From positions 1-21,590 of the forward strand of contig DTZQ01000447.1 of NCBI GenBank assembly GCA_012961305.1: a stretch of 21,590 nt of DNA, written 5' to 3'. Source of the stretch: Armatimonadota bacterium. Lineage in GTDB: Bacteria > Armatimonadota > UBA10988 > DTZQ01. Position numbers and translations under genes: made by a program. The notes under the pieces were generated by a model that was given only the letters and a program-made list of their open reading frames with translations, did no database searches and had not been told where the DNA came from. Positions 14,464 to 21,590 of the stretch are shown piece after piece. Position 1 is the first letter of the stretch, and every line of letters starts with the position of its first letter.

Positions 14464-15597
14464 TTATTTGACTGGTCGCGGTATTAAGGCCCGCACCCGG
14501 TTCCAGACCCGGCTTAGAGGGCGCAAATGGGGTTTCACCTGAAACTGCCAAAGGTAGCGGCTCCAGGGCACCAGATGGCGGTTAAATACCAACAAATCCA
14601 CGTGGTGGCGCAGGTAAGGGGTCCACCGCTGTTTGAACTCACTTGCCTGTCCCAACAGGTCGAACTCCCTTGCCTCCTGGAAGGCTTGCTCCAGCACAAA
14701 AGCCTTCAAAATTAAGCCCGGGGAGAACTTGCGGAACTCAGCATCGTAGCCGATTTTGAGGTTGTACACTTTGCCCTTATAGCGCAGGCTGTACTCAAAG
14801 GCCAAGTCCTGCCCCTCCAAGGTCAGCAGGGCAAAGTAGAGCCAACCGCGTTCTTGGGCCCGTTCTGCCAACCGGGTGTAAAACTGCCGAACTTCTGGCC
14901 TGGAAACTAAGGCGGTGCCCAATTCATACGTCCAGGTCTTGGTGGTGAGGCGGAAAATTCGCCCGAGTATTGCCTGTAAGTTTTCAGTTTCCCGGATAAG
15001 TTGCAAGTCGCATCTTCCTCGTTTTTCCAACCTGCGGCGCTTACGTCTCAGTTCGCTGCGGAAGTGGGAGGACTTGCTGGCTAGAAACTCTTTCCAGGTC
15101 GTTTCAATGGGAATGTAGGGCGAAAGCAGGTCAGGCATCGTACCATGAAATATCCCGCGGCGGGAAAGTTCCGCTTGCAGTAGGCGTAGGGTATCCGAAT
15201 TCTCCGGCAGCAGAATAAGTTCCCATTCGTCCCACTCTGGGAACTCCCCCTGGAAGAAGTCCACCAGTCGGGCAATAGCGGCCTCTTTCTCTGGGCCTAA
15301 CAGGAAACTGGTGCGACAAGAATGGCGGTTGGCCAGAAACTCGACGGTTCGCAGGGGGATTCCCCACCGCCGGCGCACCGTGCGCATCAGGGGGGCAATG
15401 GCCCATATCTTTCCCTCGCCCTTCACGACCAAGACAAACAACTCTCGACCTCGCCCAAAACTCTCCCACCAAGCGGTCAGCCATTCGTGGGTCAAAAAGG
15501 GCACGTCCACGTCACTTTGGGCCAACAAACTGTTCCACACGGGAGCCAGGGCCTGTAAACCCTCCCAGGTGTCCACGATTTCGACCGTCGGTTTCAT
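14464..15597 (-). CDS. GNAT-fold acyltransferase of the CelD/BcsL (FemAB-like) type
   Basis: A 377-residue cytoplasmic protein. The start EIVDTWEGLQALAPVWNSLL and FLTHEWLTAWWESFG (about residues 34-48) are characteristic of CelD/BcsL acetyltransferases. The second GNAT lobe, about 170-330, contains SSHFRSELRRKRRRLEKRG, then WLYFALLTLEGQDLAFEYS and LKIGYDAEFRKFSPGLIL, the acyl-CoA-binding region. Members act in cellulose, exopolysaccharide or surface-glycan acylation, or as FemAB-like aminoacyltransferases. It is divergent from the phosphatase gene across a 199-base gap and precedes the heparinase-like lyase on the same strand, which fits a role in modifying a polysaccharide. The GAAAAG site before the ATG is weak and no clear - strand promoter is visible. 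Confidence 0.83.
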   Translation of the reverse strand: MKPTVEIVDTWEGLQALAPVWNSLLAQSDVDVPFLTHEWLTAWWESFGRGRELFVLVVKGEGKIWAIAPLMRTVRRRWGIPLRTVEFLANRHSCRTSFLLGPEKEAAIARLVDFFQGEFPEWDEWELILLPENSDTLRLLQAELSRRGIFHGTMPDLLSPYIPIETTWKEFLASKSSHFRSELRRKRRRLEKRGRCDLQLIRETENLQAILGRIFRLTTKTWTYELGTALVSRPEVRQFYTRLAERAQERGWLYFALLTLEGQDLAFEYSLRYKGKVYNLKIGYDAEFRKFSPGLILKAFVLEQAFQEAREFDLLGQASEFKQRWTPYLRHHVDLLVFNRHLVPWSRYLWQFQVKPHLRPLSRVWNRVRALIPRPVK

Positions 15598-15643
15598 GTC
15601 TTTTCTTATTCGCTACCGCCGATATTTTTCCTCCCGCTTCCTT

Positions 15644-15672
15644 TTGACAAGGTTACCTTTTTGTGGTATAAT
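15644..15672 (+). promoter_or_regulatory. Perfect-consensus sigma70 promoter of the phosphatase/beta-helix genes
   Basis: TTGACA at 15644-15649 and TATAAT at 15667-15672 are separated by exactly 17 bases. Transcription should begin near 15679, giving a leader of about 117 bases before ATG 15797. It is the strongest promoter visible in the window and suggests high or constitutive expression, possibly tuned by the leader hairpin. Confidence 0.85.
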
Positions 15673-15742
15673 AGCAAAGAACCTCAACCCACTTTCCAAG
15701 CCGATTTGGGATGGCTCATTTGTGCTTATTGTGGACAAAAAG

Positions 15743-15772
15743 GAGACAATTTCACTTCCGAACAATTGTCTC
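15743..15772 (+). promoter_or_regulatory. Leader hairpin before the phosphatase gene
   Basis: GAGACAATT at 15743-15751 and its exact complement AATTGTCTC at 15764-15772 enclose a 12-base loop, ending 12 bases before the ribosome binding site. It could be an operator for a dimeric repressor or an RNA stem-loop that stabilises the message. I recognise no known riboswitch. Confidence 0.5.
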
Positions 15773-15784
15773 AAACTCACTCCT

Positions 15785-15793
15785 GGAGGAGGT
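15785..15793 (+). promoter_or_regulatory. Strong ribosome binding site (GGAGGAGGT)
   Basis: GGAGGAGGT lies 3 bases before ATG 15797. Together with the promoter at 15644-15672 it fixes the start and rules out the longer in-frame reading that begins inside the divergent acyltransferase gene. Confidence 0.8.
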
Positions 15794-15796
15794 AAA

Positions 15797-16756
15797 ATGA
15801 GCGAGCAAGAACAATTAGCCCAGCAGCAATGGGAGGAATTCGAGGCGCGGCGCAAGAAATTTGCCGCTTGCTATGGTGAGCACGCGGGCTTCGTGCTGGC
15901 GGGGGTGTACGGCTCGATGGAGATTATCCACAGCCTGGGGGAGAAGGGGCGGCAGGTGGTCGCCGTGCGCAGTGGCGAGTACCGTCCCTGGGACCCCGAA
16001 ACCATCGGCGTGGACGAAGCCGCAGAGGGCTATTTCCTGCAGTGCATCAACCGTCATTTTGGGGAGAAAGTGGCCATCCTCAGCGAGGAAGCCGGCCGGC
16101 GAGGGGAAGAGGGGAAAGTGGAATACTACATCGTTTCTGACCCCTTCGACGGTTCGCTGTTGTACAAACGGCGCATTCCCGCTTTTTGGTACACTACGCT
16201 GGCCATTTACTCGGCCTCCGGGGAACCCCTGGCCGCGGCGGTGTGCGATGTGCCCAATCGCACGGTGGATTTCGCCAACGAGGAGAAAGCCTTTACCGGC
16301 CGGTTCGCCGAGGGAGAGGTAGTGGAGGTAAAAGAGGTACACCCCGCAGACACCACCGACATCGGCGATGCGGTGTTGGAAACCTACATGATGAAGGTCC
16401 CCCGCATGTATCCGGCCAGTGAGGTCTGGAAGCCGCTGCTCACCCGGGTCAAATTCATCCTGCCCAATGGTGGCCCGGCCGGCTATGCCGATGTGGCCAA
16501 GGGCAACGTGGACATCTACCTGGCCCTGGAGGAGGCGCACATCGAAAACTTCTCCTCCCTGCCCATTGCCTGGCGGGCCGGGGCGGTGGTGACCGATTTC
16601 GACGGCCATCCGGTCACCTTTGAGGACGACATCCACAAACGCTATTTCCTGCTGTGCACCGCAACCGAAGCGCTGCACGAACAAGTCTTGGCTGAAATTG
16701 CCAAAATTGATTGGAAATCACATCCCTGTTATCGGGAAATCGTAGAGGAAGGCTAA
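15797..16756 (+). CDS. IMPase/FBPase-superfamily sugar or inositol phosphatase
   Basis: A 319-residue cytoplasmic enzyme of the lithium-sensitive phosphatase superfamily. Metal ligands visible are E97-E98 (LSEEAG) and the DPFDGS motif at residues 115-120 (D115, D118). The usual second motif, W-D-x-A-A-G, reads AWRAGAVVTDFDGHPV here, with Arg where the metal-binding Asp is expected; the nearby EEAHIENF or DFD may replace it. Family members hydrolyse inositol monophosphate, fructose 1,6-bisphosphate or 3'-phosphoadenosine phosphate. The long N-terminal stretch and RIPAFWYTTLAIYS are reminiscent of FBPase-like proteins, but substrate assignment is not possible. It is the first gene after a consensus promoter and is followed 13 bases later by the beta-helix gene, which has its own good binding site, so the two probably form one operon. 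Confidence 0.8.
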   Translation: MSEQEQLAQQQWEEFEARRKKFAACYGEHAGFVLAGVYGSMEIIHSLGEKGRQVVAVRSGEYRPWDPETIGVDEAAEGYFLQCINRHFGEKVAILSEEAGRRGEEGKVEYYIVSDPFDGSLLYKRRIPAFWYTTLAIYSASGEPLAAAVCDVPNRTVDFANEEKAFTGRFAEGEVVEVKEVHPADTTDIGDAVLETYMMKVPRMYPASEVWKPLLTRVKFILPNGGPAGYADVAKGNVDIYLALEEAHIENFSSLPIAWRAGAVVTDFDGHPVTFEDDIHKRYFLLCTATEALHEQVLAEIAKIDWKSHPCYREIVEEG

Positions 16757-16769
16757 AGGAGGAACACCC

Positions 16770-17777
16770 ATGCCGCAAGTAAAGGCTACCCAAACGGTAG
16801 ACCCTTACCAACTCAACCCGGAGGAAGTTCCAGAGGAACTCCTCCTAAGTCACTACCTCGCGGAGACGGAAAAGTTCCGACATGCCGGCGTTTTCAAAGG
16901 CCCCTTAGCCTGGGACACCCTGGACAATATTGGCCCCTATCTGGAGTCCCTGGAGCCCTCGGTGGATGCAGAGTTGCGGCGGGCGATGGCGGAACCGCGC
17001 AACGTCTGCGAATGCGGCGGGAACATCGTGGGCAATGTTCTCATTGAGGAGGGGGCGGACATCGAACCCTTCGTAATCATTCGGGCCACAGAAGGCGGAG
17101 TGTACGTGGGCAAGAACGTCAAAATCCGCGCCTTTACCCGCATTGAGGCCGTCGGCGGCGTCTGGTACTTGGAGGAGGGAGTGGTGCTGGAGGCCGGCTG
17201 TGACCTCTGGGGCTACGGCCTCATCGGCGCCGGCTCCGTGTTGACCGATTCGGTTCTGCGGGGTAAGATTCACCTGGGCGAGGAGAACCACTTGCTGAAA
17301 GCCTACCTTTTAGGCCCCACAGTGGTAGGCAACCACTGTGAACTGCGGCCGGGGGCTTTCCTGCGGGAGAACTCGCTCTTCGGTGACCACATCGAATTCC
17401 GCAGCGAGTCCAAAAACTCGGTAGTGATGGACGGCTTCTCCGACAAGGCCACAGCCGCCGCCCACTACGCTTACATCGGGGACAGCATCCTCGGGCGTGG
17501 GGTCAACTTCGGTGCCGGCACGAAGACCTCTAACCTCAAGGTGGACCGCTCGCCGGTGAACGTCATCGTCAACGGGGTGAAATACGTCACCGGGCGGAAG
17601 AAATTTGGAGCCGTAGTTGGCGATGAGGTGGAGACGGGCTGTTTGACGGTCTTCGACCCCGGGGCCCTGGTCGGACCGCGCACCCTCACTTACCCCGGCA
17701 CGGCCCTGCGTGGCTACTACCCGCCGAACTCCATCATCAAACTGCGCCAGACCCACGAAATAGTCGAGCGGCGGTAG
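16770..17777 (+). CDS. GlmU-like left-handed beta-helix (hexapeptide) sugar-phosphate acyl/nucleotidyl-transferase-like protein
   Basis: A 335-residue protein made largely of hexapeptide repeats from about residue 80 to 300 (NIVGNVLIEEGADIEPFVII, VYVGKNVKIRAFTRIEAVGG). The stretch AHYAYIGDSILGRGVNFGAG near 231-250 closely follows the GlmU acetyltransferase site, and H232 occupies the place of its catalytic His. The first ~75 residues are not a nucleotidyltransferase domain, so it is not a bifunctional GlmU. It probably forms a trimer and transfers an acyl group to a sugar or sugar phosphate, or binds sugar nucleotides. AAAGGAGGA precedes the ATG. Pairing with a phosphatase suggests a short sugar-phosphate pathway. 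A CysE-type serine acetyltransferase is unlikely given the GlmU-like signature. Confidence 0.82.
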   Translation: MPQVKATQTVDPYQLNPEEVPEELLLSHYLAETEKFRHAGVFKGPLAWDTLDNIGPYLESLEPSVDAELRRAMAEPRNVCECGGNIVGNVLIEEGADIEPFVIIRATEGGVYVGKNVKIRAFTRIEAVGGVWYLEEGVVLEAGCDLWGYGLIGAGSVLTDSVLRGKIHLGEENHLLKAYLLGPTVVGNHCELRPGAFLRENSLFGDHIEFRSESKNSVVMDGFSDKATAAAHYAYIGDSILGRGVNFGAGTKTSNLKVDRSPVNVIVNGVKYVTGRKKFGAVVGDEVETGCLTVFDPGALVGPRTLTYPGTALRGYYPPNSIIKLRQTHEIVERR

Positions 17778-17964
17778 AGGACGTGGGGGGCTAAGTAGGT
17801 GACCAAGTGGCTAACCCTCCCACCCCCCTTCCTTCCCTTGCCTGCGGGGGATAGAGGGAAGTGGGCTCGAGTGACTGGTCAGCCACCCTAATAATTGCAA
17901 TTGCCAAATTGCCCCCAACCGTCTACCACCTCTCCTCGTCTGTCCGTGGGGCGGGAAGAGCAAA
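17778..17964. other. 187-base intergenic region with short inverted and repeated words
   Basis: CTTCCCT at 17832-17838 and AGGGAAG at 17855-17861 could form a stem after the beta-helix gene and act as a weak terminator. Further on are AATTGC/ATTGCC words like those of the 14359-14386 hairpin, and GTGGCTAA near 17806, also found at about 14419. No clear promoter for the downstream kinase is seen. Confidence 0.35.
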
Positions 17965-19590
17965 ATGACCGTCAGAGAATGGCTGCGGGCTCTGGAGGCG
18001 GGCGAGGAGGCCCTTTTGGCCCGCCTCGTTTCCCTTTATGGCGACGATGCGACCCTGCTGGCGGAGCGGCGGTCAGCCTATATCCGGGCTCTGCGGGCCT
18101 TCCTCCAAATTTACGGCGGGGGAGAGGTGCTGCTGACGCGGGCTCCGGGACGGGTGAACTTGATGGGCCGCCATGTAGACCATCGGGGGGGACATGTCAA
18201 TCCCATCGCCCTCAACTTAGAAGTTCTGATTGTGGCCCAGAGGCGGGATGATGACCGTGTTGTGCTCCACAACACCGATCCCCAGTTCCCACCGCGGGAA
18301 TTCCGCCTGCGGGAGGAACTGCCCCCACAGCGCGTCACCGCCGACGACCCCCAGCAGTACCCTGCTCTCTGGGACCAGTGGACGGCGGAGCAATTTGCCC
18401 AGCGGCAGGCGGCGGGGACGGAGAAGGATTGGGCCAACTACCTCAAGGCGGCGGCGGTTTACTTCCAGGACCTCTTTCGCGAGCCGGGGGGAACCTTCCG
18501 CCGCCAGTTTCGGGGGATGAACCTGCTGGTACATGGGAACGTACCCCTTTCGGCGGGCCTCTCCTCCTCTTCTGCGCTGTTTGTGGCTGCGGCCGAGGCC
18601 CTGTTGGCCCTGAACGAGGTGCACCTGCCGGTTATGGATTTCATCAGCCATTGTGGTTGGGGGGAGTGGTATGTGGGCACCCGCGGAGGCAGCGGCGACC
18701 ATGCAGCCATGAAATTGGGCCGGCGCGGATACATCTCCCACATCGGCTGCCTCCCCTTCACCGTGGACTACGTTCCTTTTCCCCCGGACTATCGGGTCAT
18801 CGTCTGCGACTCCCGCGACCAGGCCCACAAAGCCGGCGGAGCCCGCAACTACTTCAACCAACGGGTAGCGGCTTACGAACTGGGTTTCTGGTTGCTGCAG
18901 GATGCTTTTCCCAAGACCATGGCCCGAGCCGAACGCCTGCGGGACGTTAACCCGGAAACCCTGGGGGTGGAGGTGGCTGAGATTTACCAGATGTTGAAGG
19001 TTCTGCCGGAACGAATGACGCGCGCGGAGGCCCACGCCCGCCTGCCCCGACGGAAAGCCGAGTTGGAGGCCCTCTTTGCTCAGCACGACGAACCCGCAGA
19101 GGGCTATCCGGTGCGGGCAGTGTGCTTGTTCGGCCTGGCCGAATGTGCCCGGAGTCGGTTCTGTTTCGACCTCTTGCAGCGGGGCGACATCGCTGGTTTC
19201 GGCGAACTGATGCGCCTATCTCACGACGGCGACCGGGTGGTTACCTTCGATGCCTCCGGCCGGGCCCATCCCTGGGACCCCACCGTGCCGGACGAGGAGT
19301 TGGATGAACTCATTGCCCAGCAGGCCCCACTGCACCTGCAGCCGGGGGGATACGAATGCAGTACAGAGCGGATTGACCGAATGGTGGACTTGGCCCTGAG
19401 CGTAGAGGGGGTAGTGGGAGCGCAGTTGTCAGGGGCTGGTCTGGGCGGTTCCATGATGATTGTTGCCCGAGCCGAGGCAGTGGAAAGGGTAGTCCAAAGG
19501 ATGACCGAAGATTACTATCGGGCCTACGACCTTCCGCCGGGGATTAACGTATGCGTGCCGGTAGAGGGAGCAGGGGTTTTGGCTGGTTAG
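17965..19590 (+). CDS. Galactokinase-like GHMP kinase, long and divergent
   Basis: A 541-residue protein, clearly longer than ordinary galactokinase (about 380-400). The galactokinase signature is present but altered: RAPGRVNLMGRHVDHRGGHV at residues 60-79, with Arg (R69) where the sugar-binding Glu of GEHTDY normally stands, while D72 is kept. The GHMP phosphate loop is PLSAGLSSSSA at 194-204. The catalytic-base Asp region is GGSGDHAAM with D245. The C-terminal GHMP motif VGAQLSGAGLGGSMM is intact. The extra length is an N-terminal helical extension (about 55 residues) and insertions near 95-150 and 300-400. It should phosphorylate a sugar at C1 with ATP, but the altered signature makes galactose uncertain; GalNAc, arabinose or another sugar is possible. 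A NagA-like remnant follows, then a lipid kinase. Confidence 0.85.
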   Translation: MTVREWLRALEAGEEALLARLVSLYGDDATLLAERRSAYIRALRAFLQIYGGGEVLLTRAPGRVNLMGRHVDHRGGHVNPIALNLEVLIVAQRRDDDRVVLHNTDPQFPPREFRLREELPPQRVTADDPQQYPALWDQWTAEQFAQRQAAGTEKDWANYLKAAAVYFQDLFREPGGTFRRQFRGMNLLVHGNVPLSAGLSSSSALFVAAAEALLALNEVHLPVMDFISHCGWGEWYVGTRGGSGDHAAMKLGRRGYISHIGCLPFTVDYVPFPPDYRVIVCDSRDQAHKAGGARNYFNQRVAAYELGFWLLQDAFPKTMARAERLRDVNPETLGVEVAEIYQMLKVLPERMTRAEAHARLPRRKAELEALFAQHDEPAEGYPVRAVCLFGLAECARSRFCFDLLQRGDIAGFGELMRLSHDGDRVVTFDASGRAHPWDPTVPDEELDELIAQQAPLHLQPGGYECSTERIDRMVDLALSVEGVVGAQLSGAGLGGSMMIVARAEAVERVVQRMTEDYYRAYDLPPGINVCVPVEGAGVLAG

Positions 19591-19637
19591 TTGGGAGAGG
19601 AGTAGCCAGCAGAGGTGGTCTCTGCCCATTGCTGCTG

Positions 19638-19976
19638 ATGATAGTGCAAGGCAAAGTGGTGCTGGCTGGAACGCCCTATCTGGCAGGTTCCTCCCTGCAA
19701 ATGCCCCAGGGAATAGCGAACCTGGTGCGCTTTGCAGATTTGACTTTGGCCCAAGCGGTGCAGATGGCGAGTTTGAACCCTGCGCAGTTCCTCGGCCAGG
19801 CCCAGGCCGTGGGACACTTAGGGGCGGGACAGGCGGCGAACTTAGTGGTGTTCGCCTGGGATGAAGAGCATTCACTCCTCACCGTGCGGGAAACCATTGC
19901 CCGGGGGAGGTGGTGTACCGAAGCGAGTGAAGGCCAGTGGCGCGGTATTTCTTCATCGTCAACCCGCGGGCCGTAG
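19638..19976 (+). pseudogene. C-terminal remnant of N-acetylglucosamine-6-phosphate deacetylase (NagA-like)
   Basis: About 112 residues match only the end of NagA-type amidohydrolases: GKVVLAGTPYLAGSSLQM, then ANLVRFADLTLAQAVQMAS, NPAQFLG, GHLGAGQAANLVVFAWD and VRETIARGRW. The roughly 270 N-terminal residues that carry the metal site and catalytic Asp are missing, and the galactokinase-like gene ends only 47 bases earlier, so a complete enzyme cannot be encoded. The start at 19638 is nominal and lacks a ribosome binding site; the open frame extends upstream to 19551 inside the kinase gene. Its end overlaps the next gene by 40 bases. It may be a deletion remnant or, less likely, a small protein retained for its beta/helix fold. 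Confidence 0.7.
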
Positions 19977-20878
19977 GGGGGCCGGGACGGCCCGGGGCGG
20001 CCGCGGTCTCCCGTTTGGCGGCGGAACTAAAGGCCGAAGTGGTCACGACGGCTGAGCCGGGACACGCCACTTTCCTGGCCCGAGCGGCGGCGGGGCGGTA
20101 TGACCCGGTAGTAGTGGTGGGGGGCGACGGGCTGGTGAACGAGGCCCTGAACGGTTTGCTCACTTCCCCCGTCCCAGATACCACCTTGGCCATCCTGCCG
20201 GCGGGAACGGGCAACGACCTGGCCCGCAGCGTGGGCATTCTCACCTGGGAAGACGGCGTGCGGGCCCTCCAGGGAGGCCGGGTGTGGGCGATTGACGTCA
20301 TTGCGGTTACCTGTGGACGGGGAGGACGGGAAATTACCCACTACGCGGGTCTGGGCAGCGGGGTGGGCTTTGGGGCGCGGGTGATTCAAAGCACCCAGGA
20401 GTGGGTCAAGCGGCTGTTCGGTCCCCAGTGGTGCTACAGTGTAGGAGTGTTTCGGGCCCTGCTGAGTTACCGCTCTCCCTGGATGCGGGTAATTTACGAC
20501 GGTGGCCAGGCCAGCGGGCGCATTTTTTTCCTCAGCGTGGGCAACGCCGAGTACGAAAGTGGAGGCACGATGCGCGTTTCGCCGGGGGCCAAGATGGATG
20601 ATGGCCTGCTCAACGTCAACCTAATTTACGACGGGCCCCGCTGGGAAGTGGTCCTCAACTATCCTCGATTCCTGCGGGGCACGCACATCACCCATCATAG
20701 GGTGCGCTATTTCACTACCACGGCGCTGACCGTAGTGACCGAGCCCCTGGTGGCGCTGCAACTGGACGGGGATGTACGAGGCTGCACCCCGGCCCACTTT
20801 CAAGTTCGGCCCCGTGCCCTTCACCTGCAAGTGCCCGAAAGTAGGAACACAAATCAGGTTGATTTACCGATTATGTAA
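19937..20878 (+). CDS. Diacylglycerol kinase-like lipid kinase (YegS/DgkB family)
   Basis: A 313-residue protein starting at GTG. The beginning YFFIVNPRAVGGPGRPG is the usual first strand of the family. The nucleotide motif VVVVGGDGLVNEALNGLL has GGDG at residues 62-65 (D64), and LPAGTGNDLARS follows at about 87-98. The C-terminal beta-sandwich contains the typical GGTMRVSPGAKMDDGLLNVNLI and VALQLDGD. Family members phosphorylate diacylglycerol, sphingoid bases or phosphatidylglycerol using ATP and Mg at the membrane face, in lipid recycling. The start overlaps the NagA-like remnant by 40 bases; GAAGG a few bases earlier is a weak site. It converges on the response regulator gene. Confidence 0.9.
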   Translation: MARYFFIVNPRAVGGPGRPGAAAVSRLAAELKAEVVTTAEPGHATFLARAAAGRYDPVVVVGGDGLVNEALNGLLTSPVPDTTLAILPAGTGNDLARSVGILTWEDGVRALQGGRVWAIDVIAVTCGRGGREITHYAGLGSGVGFGARVIQSTQEWVKRLFGPQWCYSVGVFRALLSYRSPWMRVIYDGGQASGRIFFLSVGNAEYESGGTMRVSPGAKMDDGLLNVNLIYDGPRWEVVLNYPRFLRGTHITHHRVRYFTTTALTVVTEPLVALQLDGDVRGCTPAHFQVRPRALHLQVPESRNTNQVDLPIM

Positions 20879-20888
20879 AAGGAAATTA

Positions 20889-20919
20889 GTGGTTAGTGGA
20901 TAGTACAGGCACTAACCAC
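20889..20919. terminator. Hairpin between convergent lipid kinase and response regulator genes
   Basis: GTGGTTAGTG at 20889-20898 and its exact complement at 20910-20919 enclose an 11-base loop. Placed between convergent stops (20878 and 20963), it may serve as a two-way terminator. No clear T-run is present. Confidence 0.5.
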
Positions 20920-20962
20920 GTGGGCAAAAGGCGGTAAAGATGGGAGATACTCCTCCCAATAG

Positions 20963-21559
20963 TCAATCGGCGAACAGGTCTTCGCGGTAACTGAGGGCAA
21001 TGGCTTCCGCCCGGTTGCGGACGTTCAATTTTTCAATGATGCGCTTAACGTGATTGCGGGCGGTGTGGGGACTGATGAAAAGACGTTGGGCAATTTCCAC
21101 GTCAGTAAGGCCCTTGCGCATTTCCAGCAGGACTTCTTTCTCCCGGGGGGTCAGTTTCTCGCGCAAGGCCTCTTCAGGGTCGGGGACGCGTCGGTGGGGG
21201 TCACCTAAGATGGCGGCTACCTCTCGGCGCAGAGCATTGACCCGGAAGGGCTTGGACAGATAGGCAGCCACACCGTAGCGGGCGCAGCGCAGGCAGGACT
21301 CGAAGGACCCGTAGCCGGTCAGAATGGCCACCGGCAGGTCGGAACTGATTTCCTCCCGAAGGGCCCTAAGGAGTTCGTAGCCATTCATCACCGGCATCAT
21401 GAGGTCTACAATGGCCAAATCAAAGGACTCCCGCCGCAAACGCTCCAGAGCCTCCCGGCCATTGCTGGCTGTAACCACCGTGTAGCCAGCGGTTGCCAAC
21501 ACATCCCGGCAAACTTTCAATACGTGTTCATCATCGTCCACCACCAGGATGCGCTTCAT
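20963..21559 (-). CDS. NarL/FixJ-type response regulator (REC + LuxR HTH)
   Basis: A 198-residue regulator. The receiver domain (1-120) has acidic residues D8-D9-D10, phospho-acceptor D52 (VDLMMP), T81 (LTGYGS) and K103 (SKPF), all required residues. The LuxR-type DNA-binding domain at about 135-195 reads LTPREKEVLLEMRKGLTDVE, then LFISPHTARNHVKRI and LNVRNRAEAIA, a complete helix-turn-helix. It should be phosphorylated by a histidine kinase, dimerise and bind promoters. No kinase is in the window; it may lie beyond 21590, since AGGAGGT precedes the start and the gene appears first in its transcript. Its targets are unknown. Confidence 0.95.
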   Translation of the reverse strand: MKRILVVDDDEHVLKVCRDVLATAGYTVVTASNGREALERLRRESFDLAIVDLMMPVMNGYELLRALREEISSDLPVAILTGYGSFESCLRCARYGVAAYLSKPFRVNALRREVAAILGDPHRRVPDPEEALREKLTPREKEVLLEMRKGLTDVEIAQRLFISPHTARNHVKRIIEKLNVRNRAEAIALSYREDLFAD

Positions 21560-21590
21560 AATTCTACCTCCTATTTTGCCTCTTCCCCGA

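Noticed and set aside
15311..15796. Long N-terminal extension of the phosphatase
   Set aside because: It runs antisense through the acyltransferase gene and across the promoter; GGAGGAGGT and homology support ATG 15797.
15815..16684. 289-codon open frame on -
   Set aside because: It is antisense to the phosphatase gene, whose motifs and signals are clear.
18217..19086. 289-codon open frame on -
   Set aside because: It is antisense to the GHMP kinase, which carries intact family motifs.

Overview
GC-rich, gene-dense bacterial DNA. The lineage cannot be fixed from this window. A DUF1559/H-X9-DG-type pseudopilin, large secreted C25 and S8 peptidases, a LuxR-type response regulator and a CRISPR repeat ending ATTGAAAC would fit a free-living, possibly thermophilic bacterium of the Armatimonadota/Planctomycetota/Chloroflexota kind. 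That placement is inference.

Layout. (1) 1-70: the right end of an IS200/IS605 (TnpB-type) element, three small hairpins in a row. (2) 143-12319, all on +, mostly overlapping or nearly touching genes: free PqqD-like protein, radical SAM/SPASM enzyme with its own PqqD-like domain, HPr-kinase-like kinase, C25 (gingipain-like) peptidase, S8 subtilase, a 67-residue peptide, a pseudopilin, an S26 signal-peptidase-like protein and an NTP_transf_5 nucleotidyltransferase. (3) 12320-12440: a gap between convergent genes holding one complete 30-bp CRISPR repeat just downstream of a good sigma70-type promoter. (4) 12441-15597, on -: a heparinase II/III-like lyase and a CelD/BcsL-type GNAT acyltransferase. 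(5) 15598-20878, on +: a perfect-consensus promoter and structured leader, then an IMPase-family phosphatase, a GlmU-like left-handed beta-helix protein, a galactokinase-like GHMP kinase, a remnant of NagA and a diacylglycerol-kinase-like lipid kinase. (6) 20963-21559, on -: a NarL/FixJ response regulator.

How the genes may work together. The first block looks like an undescribed RiPP (ribosomally made, post-translationally modified peptide) or peptide-tailoring system. The PqqD-like domains would present the 67-residue peptide to the radical SAM enzyme. The HprK-like kinase and NTP_transf_5 protein are the pair known to phosphorylate some lasso peptides and then elaborate the phosphate, but no lasso cyclase or lasso peptidase is present. 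The C25, S8 and S26 peptidases are candidates for processing. The C-terminal part of the C25 protein looks like the tandem propeptide modules at the N-terminus of the S8 protein encoded immediately after it, suggesting that the two peptidases form a functional pair. The second half of the window is carbohydrate and envelope metabolism with a few unusual gene versions.
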